Source: Pseudomonadales bacterium (GTDB taxonomy: Bacteria; Pseudomonadota; Gammaproteobacteria; Pseudomonadales; Ketobacteraceae). Taken from it: a stretch of 64,000 nt of DNA. Shown in pieces: positions 19,995-34,770 of this stretch. A program made the position numbers and the translations under genes. The stretch's first letter is position 1; each line of letters begins with the position of its first letter. The stretch spans positions 62,001-126,000 of the forward strand of contig JAGUVW010000013.1 of NCBI GenBank assembly GCA_020062665.1, read 5' to 3'. A model generated the notes under the pieces. That model saw only the letters and a program-made list of their open reading frames with translations. It ran no database searches and had not been told where the DNA came from.

Positions 19995-21917
19995 ATGAGC
20001 ATATTCAGTCACTACCAAAGCCGATACGAAACCACCCAGGAAGAAGAATACTCGCTGCAGGAATATCTCGACATCTGCAAACGGGATCCCACTGCGTACG
20101 CCAGCGCATCCGAGCGCATGCTGAAGGCAATTGGCGAACCGGAGATGACTGACACATCGATGGATCCGCGCCTGAGCCGGATTTTTTCCAACAAGATCAT
20201 CCGGCGCTATCCGGCGTTCGATGAATTTTACGGCATGGAAGAATGCATCGAGCAGATCGTGTCGTACTTCCGTCACGCGGCGCAGGGACTGGAAGAACGC
20301 AAACAGATTCTGTATCTGCTCGGCCCAGTCGGCGGCGGCAAATCCAGCCTGGCAGAAAAACTCAAACACCTGATCGAGAAAATTCCGTTCTACGCCATCA
20401 AGGGTTCGCCGGTAAACGAGTCACCGCTGAATCTGTTCTCACCCGACGAAGATGGCGTGATTCTGGAAGAAGAATACGGTATTCCCAAGCGCTACCTGAA
20501 AGGCATCATGTCGCCCTGGGCGGTGAAGCGTCTGCACGAATTCAACGGCGACATTTCCAAGTTCAAGGTGGTGAAACTGTATCCCTCCATCCTCGACCAG
20601 ATCGGTGTTGCGAAAACCGAACCGGGCGATGAAAACAACCAGGACATTTCGTCGCTGGTGGGCAAGGTGGATATCCGCAAGCTGGAAGAGTTCGCCCAGA
20701 ACGATCCAGACTGCTACGCGTTCTCCGGCGGCCTGTGCAAGGCCAACCAGGGCCTGCTGGAATTCGTGGAAATGTTCAAGGCGCCGATCAAAGTGCTGCA
20801 CCCGCTGCTGACAGCCACACAGGAAGGCAACTACAACAGCACCGAAGGTATGGGCGCGATTCCCTTCGACGGTATCGTGCTCGCGCACTCGAACGAGTCC
20901 GAGTGGCAGGCGTTCCGCAACAACAAGAACAATGAGGCCTTTATCGACCGTATCTACATCGTGAAAGTGCCGTATTGCTTGCGTGTCACCGAAGAAATCA
21001 AGATCTACGAAAAGCTGCTGCGCAACAGTTCCTTGAACAACGCCCACTGCGCACCGGACACCCTGCGCATGCTGGCCCAGTTCACCACCCTGTCACGTCT
21101 GAAGGAGCCGGAAAACTCCTCGCTCTATTCCAAGATGCGCATCTACGATGGCGAGAACCTGAAAGACACCGATCCGAAGGCGAAGTCCTATCAGGAATAT
21201 CGCGACAGCGCCGGCGTGGACGAAGGCATGGAAGGACTTTCCACCCGTTTTGCGTTCAAAATTCTGTCGAAGGTGTTCAACTACGATCACACTGAAATCG
21301 CGGCCAACCCGGTGCACCTGCTGCACGTACTGGAGAACGCCATCGATCAGGAACAGTTCCCGGCGGAAACCCGCGAGCGTTACCTGCGCTCGATCAAGGA
21401 ATTCCTGGCACCGCGTTATGTGGAATTCATCGGCAAGGAAATCCAGACCGCCTATCTGGAATCCTATTCCGAGTACGGCCAGAACATTTTCGATCGCTAC
21501 GTTACCTACGCGGACTTCTGGATTCAGGATCAGGAATATCGCGATCCGGACACTGGCGAGATTTTCGATCGCAAGTCTCTGAACGACGAGCTGGAAAAGA
21601 TCGAGAAACCTGCTGGCATCAGCAACCCGAAGGATTTCCGCAACGAGGTGGTCAACTTCGTACTGCGGGCACGCGCTAACAACGCCGGCAAGAATCCATC
21701 CTGGCTCAGCTATGAAAAGCTGCGCACCGTGATCGAGAAGAAGATGTTCTCCAACACCGAGGATCTGCTGCCGGTCATTTCCTTCAACCCGAAAGCATCG
21801 AAGAACGACGCAAAGAAACACGAGGACTTCGTCAAGCGCATGGTGGAACGTGGTTATACCGAGAAGCAGGTTCGCTTGCTGTCTGAGTGGTATCTGCGGG
21901 TACGCAAATCACAGTAA
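19995..21917 (+). CDS. prkA: serine protein kinase/AAA+ protein PrkA (YeaG)
   Basis: PrkA (640 residues, normal length) combines an N-terminal AAA+ ATPase domain with a C-terminal PrkA kinase-like domain. The Walker A motif GPVGGGKSS is at about residues 110-118. The Walker-B/sensor region contains GIVLAHSNESEW (about 293-304), and the conserved C-terminal segments follow. In enterobacteria YeaG acts in stationary phase and sustained nitrogen starvation; substrates are poorly known. It heads a three-gene operon with yeaH 11 bases downstream and then spoVR, a trio conserved across proteobacteria. Confidence 0.96.
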   Translation: MSIFSHYQSRYETTQEEEYSLQEYLDICKRDPTAYASASERMLKAIGEPEMTDTSMDPRLSRIFSNKIIRRYPAFDEFYGMEECIEQIVSYFRHAAQGLEERKQILYLLGPVGGGKSSLAEKLKHLIEKIPFYAIKGSPVNESPLNLFSPDEDGVILEEEYGIPKRYLKGIMSPWAVKRLHEFNGDISKFKVVKLYPSILDQIGVAKTEPGDENNQDISSLVGKVDIRKLEEFAQNDPDCYAFSGGLCKANQGLLEFVEMFKAPIKVLHPLLTATQEGNYNSTEGMGAIPFDGIVLAHSNESEWQAFRNNKNNEAFIDRIYIVKVPYCLRVTEEIKIYEKLLRNSSLNNAHCAPDTLRMLAQFTTLSRLKEPENSSLYSKMRIYDGENLKDTDPKAKSYQEYRDSAGVDEGMEGLSTRFAFKILSKVFNYDHTEIAANPVHLLHVLENAIDQEQFPAETRERYLRSIKEFLAPRYVEFIGKEIQTAYLESYSEYGQNIFDRYVTYADFWIQDQEYRDPDTGEIFDRKSLNDELEKIEKPAGISNPKDFRNEVVNFVLRARANNAGKNPSWLSYEKLRTVIEKKMFSNTEDLLPVISFNPKASKNDAKKHEDFVKRMVERGYTEKQVRLLSEWYLRVRKSQ

Positions 21918-21928
21918 GGTGGTGCTGA

Positions 21929-23215
21929 GTGTCCTACGTTGTTGATCGTCGCCTGAACGGCAAGAACAAGAGCACGGTAAACCGGCAGCGGTTTCTGCGC
22001 CGCTATCGCAAGCACATCAAGAAAGCGGTGGACGAAGCCGTCACCAAACGCAGCATCACCGATCTCGACAGCGGGGAAAGCATCTCCATTCCCCGCCGCG
22101 ACATTTCCGAGCCGCATTTCCACCACACCAAAGGCGGCAAGCGCGAGATCGTCCATCCCGGCAACAAGGAATTCGTCACCGGCGACAAGGTACCACGCCC
22201 GCAAGGCGGTGGTGGTGGCAGCGGCAGTGGCAGCGGCGACCCCAGCGACAGCGGCGAAGGCATCGACGAGTTTGTCTTCCAGATCAGTCAAGATGAATTT
22301 CTCGATTTTCTGTTCGAGGATCTGGAATTGCCCAATCTGGTGAAACGCCAGCTGCAGGGTGTCGAGTCGTTCAAGTACACCCGCGCGGGCGTGATTAACG
22401 ACGGCAACCCGTCCAAGATCAATATCGTGCGCTCCATGCGCCAGGCCACCAGCCGGCGCATTGCACTCACAGCTTCCGCTCGCCGCCGTTTGCGTCAGGC
22501 CGAAGACGACCTCAAGGCCATGCAGGCACAGGATCCGATTCTGCGCGACAAACGTCGCGAGGAAGAACTGGAACTCGAAATCACCAAGCTGCGCCGCCGC
22601 ATCAGCAAGATTCCCTTCATCGATACCATCGATCTGCGCTACAACCTGCATATCAAGCAGCCCAAGCCCACCTCGAAGGCAGTGATGTTCTGTTTGATGG
22701 ACGTGTCCGGCTCCATGAACCAGGCGATGAAGGACATGGCCAAGCGTTTCTTCATCCTGCTGTACATGTTCCTCAAGCGCAATTACGAGCGCATCGAAGT
22801 GGTGTTCATCCGACACCACACCAGCGCCAAGGAAGTGGACGAGGAAGAATTCTTCTACTCCCGCGAAACCGGCGGCACCATCGTGTCCAGCGCGCTGAAA
22901 CTGATGCGGGAAATTGTCATTGATCGCTATCCGGTGGACGAGTGGAACATCTACGGCGCCCAGGCATCGGACGGCGACAACTGGAACGACGATTCGCCCA
23001 CCTGCCGCGAAATCCTGATGAAGGACATTCTGCCCCGCGTGCAGTACTACTCCTACATCGAAATCAATCCGCGCCGTCATCAGGCCTTGTGGCGCGAGTA
23101 TGAATCCATCGAAGCGGTAGTGCCGCATTTCTCCATGCAGCAGATCAGTGATCCTGGTGATATCTATCCTGTATTCCGCGAGCTGTTTCAGCGTCGCACT
23201 GCAAAAGCGAGTTGA
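21929..23215 (+). CDS. yeaH: YeaH/DUF444 von Willebrand-A-like protein
   Basis: A 428-residue DUF444 protein, GTG start. The N-terminus is highly basic ([28 protein letters not shown]). A Gly/Ser-rich linker follows at about residues 91-112. The C-terminal half is a VWA-like domain with the MIDAS-type motif MDVSGSM at about residues 256-262. It is always found with PrkA and SpoVR, and the complex probably links kinase signalling to a metal-dependent adhesion-like module, but the mechanism is not known. Confidence 0.95.
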   Translation: MSYVVDRRLNGKNKSTVNRQRFLRRYRKHIKKAVDEAVTKRSITDLDSGESISIPRRDISEPHFHHTKGGKREIVHPGNKEFVTGDKVPRPQGGGGGSGSGSGDPSDSGEGIDEFVFQISQDEFLDFLFEDLELPNLVKRQLQGVESFKYTRAGVINDGNPSKINIVRSMRQATSRRIALTASARRRLRQAEDDLKAMQAQDPILRDKRREEELELEITKLRRRISKIPFIDTIDLRYNLHIKQPKPTSKAVMFCLMDVSGSMNQAMKDMAKRFFILLYMFLKRNYERIEVVFIRHHTSAKEVDEEEFFYSRETGGTIVSSALKLMREIVIDRYPVDEWNIYGAQASDGDNWNDDSPTCREILMKDILPRVQYYSYIEINPRRHQALWREYESIEAVVPHFSMQQISDPGDIYPVFRELFQRRTAKAS

Positions 23216-23217
23216 CC

Positions 23218-24774
23218 ATGAGTGAACGCCGGCCCATTTCCACCGGATCTGACTGGACTTTTGAACTGATACAGGATTACGACCGCGAACTGGCTCGGGT
23301 GGCCAAAAGCTACGGGCTGGACACCTATCCCAACCAGATTGAAATCATCTCTGCCGAACAGATGCTGGACGCCTATTCTTCGGTGGGCATGCCGGTGGGT
23401 TACAACCACTGGTCGTACGGCAAGCATTTCGTGTCGAACGAGCAGCATTACCGCCGCGGCCAGATGGGCCTGGCGTACGAGATCGTGATCAACTCCAATC
23501 CCTGCATCGCGTATCTCATGGAAGAAAACACCATGATGATGCAGGCGCTGGTGATTGCCCACGCCTGTTACGGCCACAATTCCTTTTTTAAAGGCAACTA
23601 CCTGTTCCGCACCTGGACCGACGCCACATCCATCATCGACTATCTGGTGTTCGCCAAGAATTACATCATGAAGTGTGAAGAGCGCTACGGTGTGGATGAA
23701 GTGGAAAAGGTGCTCGACTCCTGCCACGCGCTGATGAATTACGGCGTCGACCGCTACAAGCGCCCCTACCCGATTTCTGCCGAGGAAGAACGTCAGCGGC
23801 AAAAAGAGCGCGAAGAATATCTGCAGAAGCAAGTGAACGAACTCTGGCGCACCATTCCCAAGCCCTTGGGCAAGCTGGAGAAGGAAACCAAGATCCGCTA
23901 CCCGGAAGAGCCGCAGGAAAACCTGCTCTACTTCATCGAGAAAAATGCGCCGCTGCTGGAGCCATGGCAGCGCGAAGTGGTGCGTATCGTGCGCAAGATC
24001 GCCCAGTATTTCTATCCGCAGCGCCAGACCCAGGTGATGAACGAAGGCTGGGCCACCTTCTGGCACTACACCCTGCTCAACACGCTGTACGACGAAGGCA
24101 AACTCACCGACGGCTTCATGCTGGAGTTCCTGCAGTCCCACAGCGCGGTGATTTACCAGCCGCCGTTCAACAGCCGTTTCTATTCCGGCATCAATCCCTA
24201 TGCGCTGGGCTTCAACATGATGCAGGACATCCGTCGCATCTGCGAAAAGCCTACGGACGAAGACAAAAAGTGGTTTCCGGATATCGCCGGCAGCAATTGG
24301 AACGAGACACTGCACTTCGCCATGCAGAACTTCAAGGATGAAAGCTTCATCCAGCAGTTCCTGTCGCCGCGGCTGATACGGGAGTTCAAGCTGTTCGCCA
24401 TTCAGGACGACGATGCCAAGCGCGAGCTGGAAATCACTGCCATTCACGATGATCCTGGCTATCGCTATATCCGCGAACGGCTGTCGCAGCAGTACAACCT
24501 GTCCATGAACGAGCCCAACATCCAGGTGTACAACGTCAATATTCGCGGCGACCGCTCACTCACGCTGCGGCATGTGCGTCACAACCGCCGCCCGCTGGAA
24601 CACGAATCTGCCGAAGAAGTGCTGAAGCACCTGCGCGCGCTGTGGAAGTTCGACGTGCATCTGGAATCCATGCAGGATGACAAAGTGATGGAATCGTTCC
24701 ATTGCCGCGACAGTGGTTTCGAAGTGCGTAGTGGCGACGTGGACAAGGAACTGGCACTGCTCCACAACGCCTGA
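23218..24774 (+). CDS. spoVR: SpoVR family protein (YcgB)
   Basis: SpoVR/YcgB (518 residues from ATG 23218; a TTG two codons upstream overlaps the yeaH stop). The family is named from a Bacillus sporulation gene, but in proteobacteria it belongs to the prkA-yeaH stress cluster. Conserved blocks include GYNHWSYGKHF, AYEIVINSNPCIAYLMEENTM, AHACYGHNSFFKGNYLF and NEGWATFWHY. The His/Glu pattern recalls a metallopeptidase-like fold, though activity has not been shown. It is the last gene of the operon. Confidence 0.95.
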   Translation: MSERRPISTGSDWTFELIQDYDRELARVAKSYGLDTYPNQIEIISAEQMLDAYSSVGMPVGYNHWSYGKHFVSNEQHYRRGQMGLAYEIVINSNPCIAYLMEENTMMMQALVIAHACYGHNSFFKGNYLFRTWTDATSIIDYLVFAKNYIMKCEERYGVDEVEKVLDSCHALMNYGVDRYKRPYPISAEEERQRQKEREEYLQKQVNELWRTIPKPLGKLEKETKIRYPEEPQENLLYFIEKNAPLLEPWQREVVRIVRKIAQYFYPQRQTQVMNEGWATFWHYTLLNTLYDEGKLTDGFMLEFLQSHSAVIYQPPFNSRFYSGINPYALGFNMMQDIRRICEKPTDEDKKWFPDIAGSNWNETLHFAMQNFKDESFIQQFLSPRLIREFKLFAIQDDDAKRELEITAIHDDPGYRYIRERLSQQYNLSMNEPNIQVYNVNIRGDRSLTLRHVRHNRRPLEHESAEEVLKHLRALWKFDVHLESMQDDKVMESFHCRDSGFEVRSGDVDKELALLHNA

Positions 24775-24792
24775 GTTCGCGCCACAGGAAAA

Positions 24793-25875
24793 TCAGGATT
24801 CAGGATACCAGTTGCCGTCGTCGCGCTTGCGAATCCACTGGTGTGTGTACCAGTAGAAGCGTGGCTGCAGCGGCAGTGACAACCCTTCCGCTTTCGCATC
24901 CACCGGCGCCGTGCAGTTGTAGCGGCTGCGGCCCACGGGAATCGCACCCGGCGCCTGCACCACAAAACGGTTCCCCTCTTCTTTCGTCACGGTGATGGCG
25001 CCCTGGCCGCTGGCAAAGCAGTTCAGCTGCTTCACCCGCGCGTCCAGCGACAACGTCAGGCGCGGCTTGCCCGCTATGCTCCACAACATCGGATCGGCTT
25101 CCCGCTGGCGAATTGGCAACGGCACACTGCTGGCCTTGTGCTGGAACTCCGTCATATCGGCGTAGTGGGCATTGAAGGGAAAACGCGGGGCGAAGCCGCT
25201 GGCCAGTGCATCCTTGTTCACTGCGCCAGACTGCTGGCCGAAAGCGATGTAACCCCGCTCCTTCACCAGCGCGATGATGTCGTCGTCCGCTTCTCCGTAG
25301 GGATAGGCGAAATAGCGGGGGTAGGCGCCGGTTTCCTTCTGCAGCAAGCCATCCGCCGTGTCGATTTCATCCCGCAGCCGCGCCAGCCATTGCGCCCTGT
25401 CCTCGCCGCGCAAGCGCCGCAGCATATGCAGATGGGTGTGAGTGTGATTGGCCAGCTCGCCGCCCATCTGCTGCAACTCGCGCAACTGGTTCCAGCTCAT
25501 GTAACCGCGCTGGCCCTTGTCCACAAAGGACGTGGCCACAAACACCGTGAACGGGAATTCCAGGCGCTGCAGCAATGGCGCGGCGGTGGTGCGGATATTG
25601 TCGTAGGCATCGTCGAAGGTGATCACCACCACGCCGTCGGGCACGGGCTTGTCTGTCTGCAAGTGCTCCACCAGCCGGGACAGGGGCCACACGGTAAAGC
25701 CGTTGTCCTTGAGGAAATGCATCTGGCGCTCGAACAGGGCCGGCGACACGCTGGTGGACGGCGGCGTCCGCTCCGACACATGGTGGTACTGCAGGATCAC
25801 GCCATGACCCGCCGCCAGGGCCTGTACCGCGCCTGACAACCCGTTCACCACAATAAACAATATGATTCGCAACAT
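24793..25875 (-). CDS. polysaccharide deacetylase family protein
   Basis: A 360-residue exported protein: signal peptide (LRIILFIVVNGLSGAVQALA), then a NodB-type deacetylase domain. The metal-binding and catalytic residues are present: TFDDAYDN (Asp88-Asp89 region) and HTHTH (His144, His146, His148). It resembles the N-terminal deacetylase part of PgaB, which deacetylates poly-N-acetylglucosamine, but no pga synthesis genes are nearby. The last 100 residues are a separate beta-rich region with two cysteines (NCFASG and YNCTAP). The substrate cannot be assigned. It is convergent with spoVR. Confidence 0.85.
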   Translation of the reverse strand: MLRIILFIVVNGLSGAVQALAAGHGVILQYHHVSERTPPSTSVSPALFERQMHFLKDNGFTVWPLSRLVEHLQTDKPVPDGVVVITFDDAYDNIRTTAAPLLQRLEFPFTVFVATSFVDKGQRGYMSWNQLRELQQMGGELANHTHTHLHMLRRLRGEDRAQWLARLRDEIDTADGLLQKETGAYPRYFAYPYGEADDDIIALVKERGYIAFGQQSGAVNKDALASGFAPRFPFNAHYADMTEFQHKASSVPLPIRQREADPMLWSIAGKPRLTLSLDARVKQLNCFASGQGAITVTKEEGNRFVVQAPGAIPVGRSRYNCTAPVDAKAEGLSLPLQPRFYWYTHQWIRKRDDGNWYPES

Positions 25876-25949
25876 GCTCGACTGACTGGTCTAAACCTTG
25901 GGGGAGTTGATAGGATACAGGGCTTCCGAACATAAAACAGGTGCGCTCC

Positions 25950-26408
25950 ATGACCTCCATGCCACTCGATATCGAAAAGATCAACCAGATGACCACCGGC
26001 TCCATCCCGCTGGCCAAGCACTGCGGCGCCCAGCTGATCGAACTGGAGCGCGGCCGCGTCAAAATGCGCATCCCCTTCGAGGGCAACCAGAACCACATCG
26101 GCATCATGTACGCCGGCTCCCTGTTCACCATCGCCGAACTGCCCGGCGGCTCCCTGTTCTTCAGTGCCTTTGACGTGACCAAGTGCTACCCGATCGTCAC
26201 CGAGATGTCGATCAAGTTTCTGAAGCCGGCGAAAACTGCTGTCACCGTGGAAGCGACCCTGAGCGACGAGGAAATCGAGCGCGTGAAGCGGGAAGTGGCC
26301 GAGAAAGGCAAATCCGTGTACATCCTGGAACTGCAGTTGAAGGATGAAAGCGGTGAAGTGGTCGCCACCACCACCGCGCGGTATCAGGCAAGGGCACACG
26401 GGCGCTGA
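25950..26408 (+). CDS. hot-dog thioesterase, YiiD C-terminal domain type
   Basis: About 152 residues from ATG 25950 (GTG 25941 and ATG 25959 are alternatives). The hot-dog fold is indicated by the central helix segment NHIGIMYAGSLFTIAELPGGSLFF and by the strand pattern PIVTEMSIKFLKPAKTAVTVEA. It matches proteins annotated as YiiD C-terminal or DUF4442-type thioesterases, which hydrolyse acyl-CoA; the substrate is unknown. It is a single gene, divergent from the deacetylase and closed by a strong bidirectional terminator. Confidence 0.8.
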   Translation: MTSMPLDIEKINQMTTGSIPLAKHCGAQLIELERGRVKMRIPFEGNQNHIGIMYAGSLFTIAELPGGSLFFSAFDVTKCYPIVTEMSIKFLKPAKTAVTVEATLSDEEIERVKREVAEKGKSVYILELQLKDESGEVVATTTARYQARAHGR

Positions 26409-26438
26409 GCGACATTAAGTATTCTGTCAGCGGATGTG

Positions 26439-26473
26439 AAAAAGGGCAGTCACCGGCGACTGCCCTTTTTTTG
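26439..26473. terminator. bidirectional intrinsic terminator
   Basis: AAAAAGGGCAGTC (26439-26451) pairs with GACTGCCCTTTTT (26458-26470) over 13 bp with a 6-nt loop. The A- and T-tracts serve both converging genes, the thioesterase and the lipoprotein. Confidence 0.92.
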
Positions 26474-26496
26474 TTTTGAACACGCCACTCAACTGA

Positions 26497-27270
26497 TCAA
26501 GGCATCTCCGCCTTGAACGTCATATTGATCGTGGTGGCCGTGTCATCCAGCGTGCCGGTGATGGTGCCTTCCACAAACACCGTGCCCCGCTTGGTGATCT
26601 TCAGCGAACCCTGCAACACCGAAATCGTATCGGTTCCCACCAGCGTGTTCAGTGCCGGCCCGTCGAGCGTCACCGTGGCCGGCGCGTTGCCGAACGGTTC
26701 GATATCGAAGGTGCCCACACGCAGGCTGTTCGTCAGGCTCACCGAGAAGCGCAGCATCTCGCCGTTGATGCGAGTGGACATCGTCAGCGTCTCGGCGCTG
26801 CCACTGTCGGCGAAGCCCACGCACACATCCGGCGTCGAGTTGATGGTGGGAAACGACGGTGATGCGATGGAAAAGCTGCCCATGTCATATGCGACATCCC
26901 GATCCATCTTGGCGAAATCCCGTTTGATGGTGTTGTAGCTGTAAGTCATGGTGTCATTGTTCGTCACCGTGATGGGCGCCAGGTTGAAGTAGTAGCCCGA
27001 CAGCTGGTTGCCACTGCGCGTCAGCGCGTAGTTGCGGTAGGCCAGGCTGCAGTCATTCATGGTGAGAGTGGCGCCATTGTCGACGATGGTCGCAGCGGTG
27101 CGCTGGGTGCTGGTGCCAACTTTCGACACCACGCGCCACAGGCCGGAAAGATTGTTGCTGCCGGTAACAGCACGGGGTGTTTCCGCCGGTGTACCGCCAC
27201 CACAGCCGGAGAGGCTCAGACTGGCCAGGGCAAGACAAACGGGAGCAAGCGAGGAAAGTGAAGCGCGCAT
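26497..27270 (-). CDS. putative lipoprotein of unknown function
   Basis: A 257-residue protein from ATG 27270 (ribosome site AAAGG upstream; the frame is open 18 codons further). It has a lipoprotein signal peptide with lipobox LSGC at about residues 19-22, followed by Gly-rich and Pro/Thr-rich linkers. The mature part begins with NNLSGLWRVVSKV and alternates short Thr/Ser/Asn-rich strands, consistent with a beta-barrel or lipocalin-like domain (inference). Two cysteines (MNDCSLAY and PDVCVGF) may form a disulfide. I recognise no family. It is monocistronic. Confidence 0.7.
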   Translation of the reverse strand: MRASLSSLAPVCLALASLSLSGCGGGTPAETPRAVTGSNNLSGLWRVVSKVGTSTQRTAATIVDNGATLTMNDCSLAYRNYALTRSGNQLSGYYFNLAPITVTNNDTMTYSYNTIKRDFAKMDRDVAYDMGSFSIASPSFPTINSTPDVCVGFADSGSAETLTMSTRINGEMLRFSVSLTNSLRVGTFDIEPFGNAPATVTLDGPALNTLVGTDTISVLQGSLKITKRGTVFVEGTITGTLDDTATTINMTFKAEMP

Positions 27271-27361
27271 GGGATCAACCTTTATTGTTCTATTTGATGG
27301 AAGCAACGTGACGTGTTGAATCACTCTAAGTCAGTTGTCCGCGCGCGCGCTTTTACAAACG

Positions 27362-27386
27362 GGCCAGTTCCTGGCTGGAACCGGCC
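27362..27386 (-). terminator. terminator-like hairpin after hemE
   Basis: GGCCGGTTCC and GGAACTGGCC (minus strand) pair over 10 positions, one a G-U, with a 5-nt loop, and CGTTTGT follows. It begins 13 bases after the hemE stop. Confidence 0.55.
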
Positions 27387-27398
27387 GCTTCGAGGGGA

Positions 27399-28463
27399 TC
27401 AGGCGTGGAAGGGTGCCGACAGCTCGTGCACAGCATCCACGAATACTTTGGCGTGGGCAGGATCAGCGTCCAGTGCGATGCCGTGGCCCAGATTGAACAC
27501 ATGGCCGTTGCCCTTGCCGAAGCCGTTGAGTATGCGCTGCACTTCGGCGCGGATAGTGGCCGCGGAGCCGTACAGGGCTGAAGGATCCATATTGCCCTGC
27601 AGCGCAATTTTGTCGCCCACGCGGGCGCGGGCGGGGCCAATTTCTGTCATCCAGTCCAGGCCGGCGCAATCGCAGCCGGTAGCCGCAATCAGTTCCAGCC
27701 ACTGGCCGCCATTCTTGGTGAACAGAATCACCGGCACGGTACGCCCTTCATGCTCACGGATCAGACCCTTCACGATCTTTTCCATGTACTGCAGGGAAAA
27801 CGCCTGATAGTTCGGCGTGCTCAGAACTCCGCCCCAGGTATCAAAAATCTGCACCGCCTGGGCGCCAGCCTTGATCTGTTGGTTCAGGTAATCAATGACG
27901 CTGAGGGCCAGCTTGTCCAGCAAGGCATGCAGCACTTCCGGCTGGCCGAACAGCATTTTCTTGATGGTGCGGAAGTCCTTGCTGGAGCCGCCTTCCACCA
28001 TATACGTAGCGAGGGTCCAGGGGCTGCCGGAGAAGCCGATCAGCGGTACCCGCCCGCCCAGCGCACCCCGAATCGTGCGCACTGCGTTCATCACGTAATC
28101 CAGATCGCGGGCCGCATCCGGCACCGGCAGATCCGCCACGTCCTTTTCCGTGCGCACCGGCTTCTTGAAACAGGGGCCTTCGCCCTCGGCGAAATACAGG
28201 CCCAGACCCATGGCGTCGGGGATGGTGAGAATGTCGGAAAACAGGATCGCCGCATCCAGGTCGAACCGCTCCAGGGGCTGCAGGGTGACCTCGCAGGCCA
28301 GTTCCGCGTTCTTGCACAGAGACAGGAAGTCGCCGGCCTTCGACCGGGTGGCACGGTATTCCGGCAGATAGCGGCCCGCCTGGCGCATCATCCACACCGG
28401 GGTCACATCAACGGGCTGGCGGAGCAGGGCTCGCAGGAAACGGTCGTTTTTCAGTGCGGTCAT
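27399..28463 (-). CDS. hemE: uroporphyrinogen III decarboxylase
   Basis: HemE (354 residues from [14 protein letters not shown]) removes four acetate carboxyls from uroporphyrinogen III to give coproporphyrinogen III in heme synthesis. Conserved parts are [18 protein letters not shown] (about residues 18-35, substrate Arg/Asp), [12 protein letters not shown] (about 77-88), [17 protein letters not shown] and FDTWGG. The frame opens six codons upstream, but the length and N-terminus of the family fit the start at 28463. It is downstream of gltBD, separated from gltD by a strong terminator, so it needs its own promoter. Confidence 0.96.
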   Translation of the reverse strand: MTALKNDRFLRALLRQPVDVTPVWMMRQAGRYLPEYRATRSKAGDFLSLCKNAELACEVTLQPLERFDLDAAILFSDILTIPDAMGLGLYFAEGEGPCFKKPVRTEKDVADLPVPDAARDLDYVMNAVRTIRGALGGRVPLIGFSGSPWTLATYMVEGGSSKDFRTIKKMLFGQPEVLHALLDKLALSVIDYLNQQIKAGAQAVQIFDTWGGVLSTPNYQAFSLQYMEKIVKGLIREHEGRTVPVILFTKNGGQWLELIAATGCDCAGLDWMTEIGPARARVGDKIALQGNMDPSALYGSAATIRAEVQRILNGFGKGNGHVFNLGHGIALDADPAHAKVFVDAVHELSAPFHA

Positions 28464-28543
28464 GGCTGACTCTTCTGGCAAATGGGAATAGGGGTGCAGG
28501 CGGGCCGGATTGGAAACCTGTGGGTCAGGATTATGCCCAAAAA

Positions 28544-28580
28544 ATAACGCCGGTGGCAGGGCTGCACACCGGCGTTATTG
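28544..28580 (-). terminator. intrinsic terminator of gltBD
   Basis: AATAACGCCGGTG pairs with CACCGGCGTTATT (13 bp) around an 11-nt loop. On the minus strand a run of T follows. It lies about 47 bases past the gltD stop and separates the operon from hemE. Confidence 0.93.
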
Positions 28581-28626
28581 CGCGTTTCCTGTTACCGGCC
28601 ATTTAACGTGGCGATAAAAATCAGCA

Positions 28627-34552
<5,926 letters not shown>

Positions 34553-34639
34553 AAGCGAACGCCCTTTATCCAGTAAATTCAATGGGTTATTTGCTATCTT
34601 CGCAGGCGGAACGGTACTGCCGGGCAAAAATGGAGAGCC

Positions 34640-34668
34640 ATTTTACATGTGAAGCACCATGCAGACAA
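34640..34668 (-). promoter_or_regulatory. sigma70 promoter of gltBD
   Basis: TTGTCT (34663-34668) and TAAAAT (34640-34645) on the minus strand are spaced by exactly 17 bases. The start of transcription would be near 34633, giving a leader of about 80 bases before GTG 34552. Confidence 0.6.
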
Positions 34669-34674
34669 ACTGAA

Positions 34675-34706
34675 CCGCCCATAGGGCGGGGCTGGAACAC
34701 CCCGCC
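34675..34706 (-). terminator. terminator region after damX with two competing hairpins
   Basis: GGCGGGG (34685-34691) pairs with CCCCGCC (34700-34706) across 8 nt. GGGCGG (34684-34689) can instead pair with CCGCCC (34675-34680). The two stems exclude each other. The region ends the pil-aro-damX run just before the gltB promoter; there is no long U-tract. Confidence 0.5.
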
Positions 34707-34770
34707 TGATCAGGCACTTGCAAGATTTCGGCCTGAAAATGAGGACGTTAGGGAAAGACCAGGGAGTCGC

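Noticed and set aside
27339-27354. CGCGCGCGCG run as a possible Z-DNA or regulatory site
   Set aside because: A short alternating run is expected by chance at this GC content and has no flanking structure.
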